Shown in pieces: positions 27,008 through 34,759 of a stretch of 64,000 nt of DNA. Origin of the DNA: a halophilic archaeon (GTDB taxonomy: Archaea > Halobacteriota > Halobacteria > Halobacteriales > Haladaptataceae); assembly GCA_003298465.1 (NCBI GenBank), contig QNGA01000002.1, positions 496,001 through 560,000 of the forward strand, read 5' to 3'. Made by a program: the position numbers and the translations under genes. Positions within the stretch are counted from its first letter, which is position 1. Every line of letters begins with the position of its first letter. Under the pieces are notes generated by a model. The model had not been told where the DNA came from, ran no database searches, and was given only the letters and a program-made list of their open reading frames with translations.

Positions 27008-27412
27008 ATGAAGAACGAACGAATCACCGAACGAGCGACGGACCTCGACCGGGACGCGAGGGCGGCGTACCAGGTCTCCGGTACCGACGAAGACGTTAGC
27101 ACGAGAGTTATCCAGGCCGTCGAAGAGATAGTCGGCGACGACGAGTCGAATCGGACGTGGCTGTACGACAGCGTGGACCCGGACGCACTCGACGCCATCT
27201 TCGACGACAAACACGACGGAACGCCGCGAACGGACGGGAAAGTCGTGTTCACCGCTCAGCGGTGCGAAATCGTCGTTCACGGTGACGGGTCGCTGGTCAT
27301 CTACGCCCCCGAGGATCACGGCTCCGGAGAGGACTCCGGGACGACACGCGATTCCCCCGACGGACCGCAGAACGAAAACGGCGAGTCGCCGAATCGAAGC
27401 GACGGTTCGTAG
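27008..27412 (+). CDS. HalOD1 output-domain protein
   Basis: 134 residues from ATG 27008. The body reads VSTRVIQAVEEIVGDD, WLYDSVDPDALDAIF, then VVFTAQRCEIVVHGDGSLVIY, the HalOD1 layout (helix, 'L...vDpdALd', C-terminal beta hairpin). The last ~35 residues are an acidic, disordered tail (GSGEDSGTTRDSPDG). It resembles the product of 15385-15708. A regulatory or signalling role is inferred from the family; no kinase adjoins it. The next gene starts 27-63 bp downstream in the same direction. Confidence 0.78.
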   Translation: MKNERITERATDLDRDARAAYQVSGTDEDVSTRVIQAVEEIVGDDESNRTWLYDSVDPDALDAIFDDKHDGTPRTDGKVVFTAQRCEIVVHGDGSLVIYAPEDHGSGEDSGTTRDSPDGPQNENGESPNRSDGS

Positions 27413-27474
27413 CGCCCGGCGAAGACCGAAACGGTATTGTGGTCACAACCGTCACCTCGGTCAAGGAACGATTG

Positions 27475-27723
27475 ATGGTCGACAACGGAGACGTTACCTT
27501 CCGGAAGATGCTACGCGAGTGGCCCGTACAGACCAGCCTGTTCAGTTTCGGTCCGGTCGTGCTCGCGGCCGCGCAGCTGCTCAACGGGTTCTACTTCGGC
27601 ACCACGCTCACCTACCACGCTCTGTTCGGCGTCGTCATGGTCGCGTTCGCCGTGCTCGTCACGCGCCACCATCTCGTGACGTTCCGTATCCGACAGCTCG
27701 AAAACGAAAGCCGAAATTTCTAG
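27475..27723 (+). CDS. small two-helix membrane protein
   Basis: 82 residues from ATG 27475; a GTG at 27439 would give 94. Two helices at roughly residues 25-42 and 48-67 (FGPVVLAAAQLLNGFYFG; LFGVVMVAFAVLVTRHHLV) flank a short loop, and the tail is basic. Not recognised. It ends TAG at 27721-27723, sharing CTAG with the stop of the convergent SPW-repeat gene. Confidence 0.6.
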   Translation: MVDNGDVTFRKMLREWPVQTSLFSFGPVVLAAAQLLNGFYFGTTLTYHALFGVVMVAFAVLVTRHHLVTFRIRQLENESRNF

Positions 27724-28136
27724 GCCCGGGTCGGCGCGCCCGCCCTGGTCTCGCGTCCGGCGTACGCGTTGTACCCCGCGATGCCGGCCACGACGATGCC
27801 GGAGATGACGTCGCTCCAGAACGCCGCGCCGATGTCCGCGATGACGAACGGGACGAGTATCATCCACAGCCCGAGGAGCGCGACGAGTCCGGCGCTACCG
27901 ACGCTGACCTCGTAGCCGTTCGTCATCCGGTAGTAGTTGTACCCCGCTAGCAGGAAGATAGCGAGGCCGACGATCACGTTGTTCCAGTAACTTACGGTCG
28001 ACATCGCGTCGTACACGAACGCGGAGACGAATATCCACGCGCCGACGAGCGACACGAAGCCGCTGAGCCACTTCAGGTTCGAATCCGCGGTCGTCTGCTC
28101 GGTGGGCCGTCTACGTTCGGTTTCTGATTCACTCAT
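27720..28136 (-). CDS. SPW-repeat membrane protein
   Basis: 138 residues. After a charged head of ~22 residues there are four helices in two similar halves: LSGFVSLVGAWIFVSAF / YWNNVIVGLAIFLLAGYNYY and LVALLGLWMILVPFV / FWSDVISGIVVAGIAGYNAY. The 'W(N/S)(N/D)VI.G......GYN.Y' repetition is the SPW pattern. Function is unknown for the family. Stop codon interlocks with that of the convergent gene. Confidence 0.82.
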   Translation of the reverse strand: MSESETERRRPTEQTTADSNLKWLSGFVSLVGAWIFVSAFVYDAMSTVSYWNNVIVGLAIFLLAGYNYYRMTNGYEVSVGSAGLVALLGLWMILVPFVIADIGAAFWSDVISGIVVAGIAGYNAYAGRETRAGAPTRA

Positions 28137-28260
28137 ATCCCGAGATACGATTCGTGACGTATAAACTGCGACGACCGTTTACGACCCGGAATCGAGCGTC
28201 GATAACTGTTCACTCGCCGCCGCCGGCCGACGACGAGAGCACTGCCGGGGAAACGCGTCG

Positions 28261-30324
28261 TTACACCGTCTCGGGGTCGTGTGACTCGAACCAGTCGGCG
28301 ATGGTTTCCAGTCGGTGGACCGCTCTGTCAGGGTCGCCGATGGCGTGGTGTTCGTCGGGGTAGACGACCAGTTTCGCTGGAACGCCCCGCTTTTTCACGC
28401 TGACGTAGAGCTGTTCCGACTGGGAGGGCGGACACCGCCAGTCCTCGCCGCCCGCGGTGACTAGCAGCGGCGTGTCGACGTCGCCCACGTCGGTGATGCT
28501 GGAGGATTCGTCGTACGCTTCGGGGTGCTCCCACGGCAGTCCGAAGTCGTTCTCCCACCACTTGTGGGCGTCGTCGGTGCCGTACGACGAGCGCAGGTCG
28601 TAGATGCCGTGTTCGGCGGCGGCCGCGGCGAACCGGTCGGTGCTCGTCACGAGGTAGCCGGTCGTGATACCGCCGTAGGAGAACCCGGTGGCGAAGGTTC
28701 GCTCGGGGTCGACCCAGCCGCGGTCGACGAGGTGGTCGACGCCCGAGCAGACGTCGTCCACTTCACGGCGGCCCCAGTCACCGCGGATGCTCTCGGAGAA
28801 CGCCCGTCCGTAGGAGCTACTGCCACGGTAGTTCGGCCGCAGGACGACGTACCCCCGGTCGGCGAAGTAGGCGTACTCGAACCGGAACTCGGGAGCGTCG
28901 TAGGAGACGGGGCCGCCGTGGATGGAGACGACGAGCGGACGCTCGTCGGGGTCGTCTCGGTCGAACTCGGGCGGGAGGTAGGCGATGGCCTCGACCGCTT
29001 CGCCGTCGTCGTTCTCGTAGGTGACTCGCTCGCACGCCGGCATCGCGTGGCTCTCGACGAACGTCTCGTTTGACGCGGTCAGCCGCCTCGGTTCCGCGCC
29101 GTCGGCGTCGAGGTCGGCGGCGTCGAGCGCGTAGCAGTCGGTCGGCGCGTCCGGTTCGGTGAGCGCCAGGGCCACGGCGTCGCCCGCAAGGTCGAACCCC
29201 CGGACCGTTCGGTACTCGCCCTGCGCAGAGAAGGTCCGCTCCGGGTCGCTCCCGTCGGCGAAACACCGCACGAGGCGCGTGCTCCCCTCGTCGCCGACGA
29301 GCGCGACTAGCGTCTCCTCGTCGGTCCAGCGAACGGTGCCGTCGCGGGCGATGGTACGGTCGAGCGACGCCGAGACGGACCGGTAGGTGGCGTCGTCGGC
29401 GCCGACGCGCTCGGCGACGTACACCTCGTCGGGGACGTGCCAGTTCGTCGGCGTGCCGGCGGCGAACGCGAGCCGGTCGCCGTCGGGGCTCCAGCGCGGC
29501 CCGCGAGCGACGACGTCGCCGTCGGTGAGCCGTCGACAGTCGCCGCCGTCCGGGGCGACGGTGAACACGTCCATCGCGCTCTCGTCGTCCGGGCGCTCGC
29601 CGTGGTTCGCGACGAACGCGATGCGGTCGTCGCCCCACGCGGGTTGCATCCCCGTCATCGGCTCGTACGCGCCGCCGCCGCGGGCGTCGTCGAGGCGACG
29701 TTCCTCGCGGGTGTCCACGTCCACGACGAAGAGGTACGTCGTCACGTCGTCGAGGTAGCCCCGTCCGTCGGCCTTGTGCTGGAGGCGTTCGAGTTCCACG
29801 GGGCCGCCGTCGCGGCGCTCGCGGAGGTACTCGGCCTGCTCGTCGGTCGGGTCGCGGGAGGCGACGACGACGCGGTCACCCTCGGGCCCCCAGTCGAACT
29901 CGCGGACGCCCTCCTCCCGGGTGGTCACCTGCCGGGCGTCACCGCCGCGTTCGAGGTCGAACAGCCAGACCTGCGACTGCGGTTCTTCCGCACCCGTGCC
30001 GGACTCGTCGCCGTCCTCCTCGGTGCTCTCCTCGTCGGCGTCGTCCCGAACGGCGAGCGCGGCGTCCTCCTCGCGGGCCGCGACGAACGCGAGTTTCGAC
30101 CCGCCGGGCGACCACTTCGGCGACCCCGCGTCGGAGGCGCGGGTGAGTCGGTACGGCTCCCGGCTACCGTCCGTCGGGACGACGAACAGCGAACTTCGAC
30201 GGTCGTCCTCCGAGCGGTCGAACTCGTCGGCGACGAACGCGAGTCGGTCGCCCGAGGGCGACAGTGCGACGTCCTCGACCAGCGTCAGGTCGTAGAAGTC
30301 GCCGAGGTCGAACGTGTCTGCCAT
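28261..30324 (-). CDS. S9-family (prolyl oligopeptidase-type) serine peptidase
   Basis: 687 residues from ATG 30324 (MADTFDLGDFYDLTLVEDVALSPSGDRLAFVA); the frame upstream is Cys/Arg-rich and not protein-like. The N-terminal ~420 residues form a TolB/WD-like propeller (repeated 'SPDGDRLAF', 'SPGGSKLAF'). The C-terminal hydrolase has HGGPVSYD, nucleophile Ser in GFSYGG, Asp in AGGEDWRCP and His in DEHHAIG. No signal peptide, so it is a cytoplasmic acylaminoacyl- or oligo-peptidase that trims short peptides. Divergent from the FAD oxidoreductase gene (164 bp apart). Confidence 0.92.
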   Translation of the reverse strand: MADTFDLGDFYDLTLVEDVALSPSGDRLAFVADEFDRSEDDRRSSLFVVPTDGSREPYRLTRASDAGSPKWSPGGSKLAFVAAREEDAALAVRDDADEESTEEDGDESGTGAEEPQSQVWLFDLERGGDARQVTTREEGVREFDWGPEGDRVVVASRDPTDEQAEYLRERRDGGPVELERLQHKADGRGYLDDVTTYLFVVDVDTREERRLDDARGGGAYEPMTGMQPAWGDDRIAFVANHGERPDDESAMDVFTVAPDGGDCRRLTDGDVVARGPRWSPDGDRLAFAAGTPTNWHVPDEVYVAERVGADDATYRSVSASLDRTIARDGTVRWTDEETLVALVGDEGSTRLVRCFADGSDPERTFSAQGEYRTVRGFDLAGDAVALALTEPDAPTDCYALDAADLDADGAEPRRLTASNETFVESHAMPACERVTYENDDGEAVEAIAYLPPEFDRDDPDERPLVVSIHGGPVSYDAPEFRFEYAYFADRGYVVLRPNYRGSSSYGRAFSESIRGDWGRREVDDVCSGVDHLVDRGWVDPERTFATGFSYGGITTGYLVTSTDRFAAAAAEHGIYDLRSSYGTDDAHKWWENDFGLPWEHPEAYDESSSITDVGDVDTPLLVTAGGEDWRCPPSQSEQLYVSVKKRGVPAKLVVYPDEHHAIGDPDRAVHRLETIADWFESHDPETV

Positions 30325-30488
30325 GGTGGACGTCCGGACGCAGGGGTTATCAGTGTACGTCCTGCAGCAAACCGACGCTCGCACGGAGCACGGAGCGGAC
30401 GCGCCGGTCGAAAATCCCACCGGCCCCGCGTCGAGCGTTCCGCCGGGCCCACCGATGAAACCATTACGCCCGAGTCCGTACTGGGGTC

Positions 30489-31649
30489 ATGCGCACCGTC
30501 GTCGTCGGTGGCGGAATCGTCGGACTCGCCAGTGCTTACTACCTCGCCGAGCAGGGCGTCGACGTGGTCGTCTGCGAGCGGTCCTCGCTCGGCGCGGGCA
30601 GCACCGAACGCTCCGCGGGCGGCATCCGCCAGCAGTTCTCCACGCGGGTCAACGTCGAACTCTCGCGGGCGAGCGTCGACGTCTGGGAGGACTTCGAGGC
30701 GGAGTTCGGCGCGGACATCGCCTACCGCCGTCCCGGCTACCTCTTTCTCGCTCGCGAGGACGCCACCGCCGAGCGGTTCGCCGAGAGCGTCGCCGTGCAG
30801 AACGACCTCGGCGTCCCGAGCGAACTGCTCGACCCCGAGGCGGCCCGCGAGCGCTGTCCCGAACTGCGCGCAGAGCAGTTCGTCGCCGCCACCTACTGCC
30901 CGACGGACGGGTTCGCCGACCCGCACCTCGCGCTCCAGGGGTTCGCCCGCGGAGCGCGGGACGCCGGCGCGGACGTCCGGACCGGCGTCGCGGTGACCGA
31001 CGTGCTGCGCGGCGGCCGCCGCGCCGACGGCGGCGTCACGGGCGTCGAGACGGAGTCGGGCCGCGTCGACGCCGACTTCGTGGTCAACGCGGCCGGACCC
31101 TGGGCGCGGGAGGTGGCCGCGATGGCCGACGTCGACCTCCCGATCGTGCCGAAACGCCGACAGATAGCGGTCGTCGACCCGGAGACGCCCGTCCCGGCCT
31201 CGGTCCCACTGACCGTCGACCTCGACACAGGCGCGTACTTCCGGCCGGAGCGGGAGGGTGCGGCGCTCGTCGGCGGTCACTTCTCGGCCGACGACCCCGA
31301 CGCCGACCCGGACGCGTTCGACCGCTCGTCGGACCTCGACTGGGCCGCGACGGCCGTCGAGCGAGCGGCGGACTGCGCGGGCTACTTCGGCCCGGACTCC
31401 CGCATCCGACGGGGCTGGGCGGGGCTGTACGCCGTCACGCCCGACCACCATCCCATCGTCGAGGAGACGGTTCCGGGACTCGTCACCGCCGCCGGCTTCT
31501 CCGGCCACGGCTTCCAGCACGCGCCGGCCACCGGTCGGATCGTCGCGGAGCTCGTCTGCGACGGGGAAATCTCGCTCGTCGACGCGTCCGAACTCGACGG
31601 CGCGCGCTTCGAGGAAGACCGCACCGTCGAGGAGCGCAACGTGGCCTGA
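30489..31649 (+). CDS. FAD-dependent amine/amino-acid oxidoreductase (DAO family)
   Basis: 386 residues. N-terminal FAD motif RTVVVGGGIVGLASAYYLAEQ, then SLGAGSTERSAGGIRQQF where sarcosine/glycine-oxidase-like enzymes place the flavin loop. The substrate domain ends GLYAVTPDHHPIV and GFSGHGFQHAPATG, typical of sarcosine oxidase and dimethylglycine dehydrogenase relatives. It would oxidise a secondary amine or D-amino acid. The next gene, an ornithine cyclodeaminase relative 51 bp downstream, also handles imino/amino acids, so a joint catabolic step is likely. Confidence 0.87.
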   Translation: MRTVVVGGGIVGLASAYYLAEQGVDVVVCERSSLGAGSTERSAGGIRQQFSTRVNVELSRASVDVWEDFEAEFGADIAYRRPGYLFLAREDATAERFAESVAVQNDLGVPSELLDPEAARERCPELRAEQFVAATYCPTDGFADPHLALQGFARGARDAGADVRTGVAVTDVLRGGRRADGGVTGVETESGRVDADFVVNAAGPWAREVAAMADVDLPIVPKRRQIAVVDPETPVPASVPLTVDLDTGAYFRPEREGAALVGGHFSADDPDADPDAFDRSSDLDWAATAVERAADCAGYFGPDSRIRRGWAGLYAVTPDHHPIVEETVPGLVTAAGFSGHGFQHAPATGRIVAELVCDGEISLVDASELDGARFEEDRTVEERNVA

Positions 31650-31700
31650 CCGCTGGCGGCGCCACGCAACGCTCACAAACCCACCGGACGAACGCGAGGC

Positions 31701-32675
31701 ATGGTCAGGATACTCTCGGACGCCGACGTGGCGGCGTGTCTCGACGTCGACGAACTCCTCCCGGTCGTCAGGTCGGCGTTCGTCAGTCAGGGCCGCGGCG
31801 AGGTCGAACGACCCGACCGCCCGCACTTCCCCGTGGGCGCGGGCATCGCGGGCGACGAACCGCTCGGCACCGGCCTCGCGATGCCGGCCTACGTCCACGG
31901 CGCGGACCACTACGCGACGAAGCTCGTCGGCGTCCACGAGGGAAACGCAGCGCGCGGCCTTCCGACCGTCAACGCCCAGGTCGTCCTCACGGACGCCGAG
32001 ACCGGCCAACCTGCCGCGTTCCTGGCGGGGAACCGGATAACGAACGCCAGAACGGGCTGCATCGGTGGCCTCGCGGCTGCGGAACTCGCCGACGCGCCGG
32101 TCACGCTCGGCGTCATCGGCGCGGGGACGCAGGCCCGCTGGCAGGCGCGCTGCATCGCGGCGGCGACCGACCTCGCCGCCGTCCGCGTCTACTCGCCGAG
32201 CGATTCGAAGCAGGCCTGCGCCGAGGACCTCGACGCCGAACTCCAGGCCCCCGTAAAGGCGGTCGAGACGCCGCGGGAGGCAGTCGCGGGCGCGGCCGTC
32301 GTCGTCACGGCGACGACGAGCACGACGCCGGTTCTCGACGGCGAGGACGTGGACGACGGGACGCTCGTCGTCGCCATCGGCGCGTACACGCCCGAGATGC
32401 GCGAACTCGACGCGACGACCGTCGAGCGCGCCGCGCGCGTTTTCGCCGACGTCCCCGACGAGGCGGCCGACGTGGGTGATCTCCGGGAGGTCGGGGTCGC
32501 CGAGGCGGACCTCGTCCCCCTCTCGGCGGTGTTCGAGGAACACGCCGGCCGGGAGTCGGACTACGAGATTCTGGTCGTCGAGAGCGTCGGATCGGCGGTG
32601 CTCGACGCCGCCGCGAGCGAACACGTCTTCGAGCGGGCGCGGGCGACCGGAACGGGCACGGACGTCTCGCTGTAA
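31701..32675 (+). CDS. ornithine cyclodeaminase/alanine dehydrogenase-family enzyme
   Basis: 324 residues. Start MVRILSDADVAACLDVDELLPVV. Family signs: RPHFPVGAG, YATKLVGVHEGNAARGLP, GNRITNARTG and the Rossmann motif LGVIGAGTQARWQARCIA, followed by IGAYTPEMRELD. Members include ornithine cyclodeaminase, archaeal alanine dehydrogenase and pyrroline-carboxylate reductase; they cannot be told apart here. Cytoplasmic, NAD(P)-linked. Probably in operon with the FAD oxidoreductase just before it. Confidence 0.88.
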   Translation: MVRILSDADVAACLDVDELLPVVRSAFVSQGRGEVERPDRPHFPVGAGIAGDEPLGTGLAMPAYVHGADHYATKLVGVHEGNAARGLPTVNAQVVLTDAETGQPAAFLAGNRITNARTGCIGGLAAAELADAPVTLGVIGAGTQARWQARCIAAATDLAAVRVYSPSDSKQACAEDLDAELQAPVKAVETPREAVAGAAVVVTATTSTTPVLDGEDVDDGTLVVAIGAYTPEMRELDATTVERAARVFADVPDEAADVGDLREVGVAEADLVPLSAVFEEHAGRESDYEILVVESVGSAVLDAAASEHVFERARATGTGTDVSL

Positions 32676-32694
32676 CGTACCGCCACCGGGCGGA

Positions 32695-33165
32695 TATCTG
32701 TCTATCTACCCGAAAAGCTATCTAGGCAGTAATCTCGTCGGTGTCCGACGGCGGTCCGAAGTCTGACGAACCAGCTAGTTATCTGGCAAGCTTTCTGGAT
32801 AGCTATCTGGCCGGTGTCGCCGGGACATTCGAGGACGGTGGCTGCCACCACCCCTGCAGCGACCGCTGTCGACGCAACGAGAGAACCTCGCCACCGACCG
32901 GACTCCCCGTTCGAAAACGCGGCGGTCGTCGTATTTCCGAATAGATATCTGGATAGCTTCCCAGGATGCAGTCCGGTCCGCCGAAACGTCGGTTCTCGGT
33001 TTGGACCCAAGGCGGATTTCCAGATAGCTATCTAGATGGATTTCTGTACGAAAGGGACGGTCTAGAACCGTCGCAACCGGGGTGACCCAACGAAGCCTGG
33101 CGGTTATCTAGACAGCTATCTAGGAAGATTCCTGTTTATATAGCTAACTGGATAGCTATCTGAAT
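32695..33165. repeat. centromere-like array of (A)GCTATCTRG motifs, often 12 bp apart
   Basis: Motif patches: 32695-32708 (tatctgtctatct); 32716-32725 (agctatctag); 32773-32812 (three copies with TATCTGG, TTTCTGG, TATCTGG starting at 32780, 32792, 32804, exactly 12 bp apart); 32941-32965; 33017-33046 with the perfect palindrome agatagctatct at 33022-33033 and a further half-site 12 bp on; 33103-33134 (TATCTAG at 33105 and 33117, degenerate copy at 33129); and 33145-33163 (TAACTGG at 33145, TATCTGA at 33157). The 12-bp phasing suggests cooperative loading of a small DNA-binding protein. Best read as parS-like sites or operators for the ParA operon. Confidence 0.85.
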
Positions 33166-33173
33166 AGTTTAAG
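33165..33173 (+). promoter_or_regulatory. TATA-like box of the ParA gene
   Basis: The sequence tagtttaag lies ~26 bp before ATG 33195, as for a leaderless haloarchaeal transcript. The last TATCTGA motif (33157-33163) directly abuts it, where TFB would bind, so a protein bound to the array would block initiation: likely autoregulation. Confidence 0.55.
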
Positions 33174-33194
33174 CCGGTCGTCTGACGAGAATTT

Positions 33195-34061
33195 ATGAGG
33201 GAGAAGGGTATAACGACCGACCGTATGAAACGGGCCATCACACTCTGGAGCGAGTCCGGCGGCGTGGGCAAGACGACCATGGCGACCAACGTCGCCGCCG
33301 CACTGGGTCGTCGCGACGAGCGAGTGCTCGTCATCGACCTGGACCCCCAGCTCGGGAGCTTGACCGACCACGTGGGCCAACAGGAACTGAAAACCGGCGA
33401 CCGAGAACATCTCGGCGACGTTTTGCTCGAAGAGGACGGGGACGTCGAGTCGCTCATCGTCGAAACCGGCGACTTCGATCTCGTCCCCTCCCACGAGGGA
33501 CTGGCGAACATCGAGAGCGAGATGGCCGCGCGCAACACATCGTTGCGGGAGTTCCAGTTGCGGTCCGCACTGAAAGACGTCGCTGGGGAGTACGATTACT
33601 TCGTCATCGACCCGCCGGCGACGCTGAACGTGCTCGTCGACAACGCCCTCGTCGCGGCGCGGAACGTCCTCATCCCCATCGAACTCACGCGGAAGGGGAG
33701 CATCTCCATCGAGGGACTCGAAGACACACTTGACAGCATGGAACGCGGATTCCGGAAGTTCGACGACGACTTCACTCTCGGTATCCTCGCGGTGGTGCCC
33801 AACGAGGTCGGTGACTCGAACATCTACCGCGAGACCCGCGAAGAACTCGAAGCGGCGGGGAAACCGGTGACGCCGTTCGGCGTTCGCAAGCGAGACGTGC
33901 TGAAGGAAGCCTGGAAGCGCCAGATGAACGTCTTCGAGTTCGCCGAGAGCGACGAGACGAGGGATCTCCGCGAGTACGAACACGACCTCCTCGATAACTT
34001 CGAGCATCTCGCGCAGATCGTCGAGCAGGGAACCGTCGACGTACAGGAGGTGGAAGCTTGA
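33195..34061 (+). CDS. ParA/MinD-family partition ATPase
   Basis: 288 residues from ATG 33195; the TATA-like box supports it, with ATG 33225 (MKRAITLWSE) as alternative. Deviant Walker A region SESGGVGKTTMATN (residues ~19-32): the catalytic Lys26 is present but the 'signature' lysine of KGGxGKT is Ser21. Walker A' VLVIDLDPQLGSLTDHV, Walker B YDYFVIDPPATLNVLVDNAL. The C-terminal part has 'TPFGVRKRDVLKEAWKRQMNVFEF'. ParA ATPases bind DNA non-specifically as ATP dimers and move cargo via a ParB-like adaptor on parS. The small downstream gene overlaps its stop (TTGA). Repeat arrays flank the pair. Confidence 0.92.
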   Translation: MREKGITTDRMKRAITLWSESGGVGKTTMATNVAAALGRRDERVLVIDLDPQLGSLTDHVGQQELKTGDREHLGDVLLEEDGDVESLIVETGDFDLVPSHEGLANIESEMAARNTSLREFQLRSALKDVAGEYDYFVIDPPATLNVLVDNALVAARNVLIPIELTRKGSISIEGLEDTLDSMERGFRKFDDDFTLGILAVVPNEVGDSNIYRETREELEAAGKPVTPFGVRKRDVLKEAWKRQMNVFEFAESDETRDLREYEHDLLDNFEHLAQIVEQGTVDVQEVEA

Positions 34062-34411
34062 CCAAAGACGACCGGTACGGCGCGACCGACGACGACTACG
34101 GCGACGAACTCGACGACTTCTCCTCGGGAGCCGTCGCGTCGACCGCGGAGGACGACGAGGACGACGAGGAAGACGCGCTACCGTTCATCTTCGCCCGGCG
34201 GACGGTGAAAGCCGACCGCGAAGCAGTCCCCGTCTACGTCCAGGACGACACGGCAGCCGAGATCGAGGAGATCGAGCGTCAGCTCGGACAGCAGTTCGAC
34301 GGCGACAAGGTCATGGCTCTCGACGTCCGCGAAGCGCTCGTTCGGGCGGGCCTTCAGAACGTCGACGACGTCGAGCAGGTCATGAAGGACTGGGGATACG
34401 GCCGCCGATAG
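34058..34411 (+). CDS. small ParA partner, probable ribbon-helix-helix-like centromere-binding protein
   Basis: 117 residues starting with TTG at 34058, which overlaps the ParA stop. The first ~45 residues are very acidic and probably disordered (DDEDDEEDALPF). The rest is basic-to-mixed: FIFARRTVKADREAVPVYVQ (a possible beta-strand VPVYV), then helices DTAAEIEEIERQLGQQF and DKVMALDVREALVRAG, and NVDDVEQVMKDWGYGRR. Strand-helix-helix order is that of RHH proteins, which bind short repeated sites as dimers, and its coupling to ParA makes it the ParB analogue by position. The RHH assignment is inference; I do not recognise a named family. Confidence 0.75.
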   Translation: MTKDDRYGATDDDYGDELDDFSSGAVASTAEDDEDDEEDALPFIFARRTVKADREAVPVYVQDDTAAEIEEIERQLGQQFDGDKVMALDVREALVRAGLQNVDDVEQVMKDWGYGRR

Positions 34412-34436
34412 CGCGAGTCCACCTTCGTCTTGCGGT

Positions 34437-34450
34437 TATCTAGCTAGATA
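34437..34450. repeat. perfect palindrome tatctagctagata, right flank of ParA operon
   Basis: Two TATCTAG half-sites head-to-head, the same motif as the left array but fused so that two CTAG sites lie side by side. Position ~25 bp after the partner gene stop mirrors the array upstream of parA. Could be a second centromere-like site or a transcription boundary. Confidence 0.8.
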
Positions 34451-34731
34451 TCCCGCCACATACCCACGATTATATTTGGCCAGACATACAGAGAGATATC
34501 TGTACATACCTCCACAAGGATATTCGGATACCTATGCAGTTGACTTTCCAAGTAGTTGAATGGAAATCTCCCTATCGATATCTACCAGAGGAATGATTGG
34601 GTCGTTTTGCCCATCGTACCGAGCGACTGTACCGTCGAGCGGCACTGCGCCCCTGTCGGAGCACGACGGTCTCGGAGGAAAACGGGAGTGCTACGTCGAC
34701 AGTACCCGTGCCAGCGGAGATATCATTCGTA

Positions 34732-34759
34732 TTGTGCAAGTTGTGCAAAACCGTTAAGG
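34732..34759 (+). promoter_or_regulatory. thioredoxin promoter with TTGTGCAA direct repeat
   Basis: Two ttgtgcaa copies at 34732-34739 and 34741-34748 (9-bp offset) sit immediately before ccgttaagg (34751-34759), a TATA-like box ~30 bp upstream of ATG 34785. The repeats occupy the TFB/activator position. Confidence 0.55.

Larger units (their letters stand above)
32676..33194. other. 519-bp non-coding region carrying the left repeat array of the ParA locus
   Basis: No credible gene. GC content is visibly lower in the repeat patches, separated by GC-rich spacers (32820-32935, 32966-33010, 33066-33098). It holds at least six patches of the TATCTRG-type motif and the promoter of the ParA gene. 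Confidence 0.85.

Noticed and set aside
30285..32624. Antisense frame over the FAD oxidoreductase and cyclodeaminase genes
   Set aside because: Composition typical of antisense frames in GC-rich DNA; both sense genes have full cofactor motifs.
32695..33165. CRISPR array
   Set aside because: Repeat units are only ~10-12 bp, directly adjacent or irregularly spaced, partly palindromic, and no cas genes are present.
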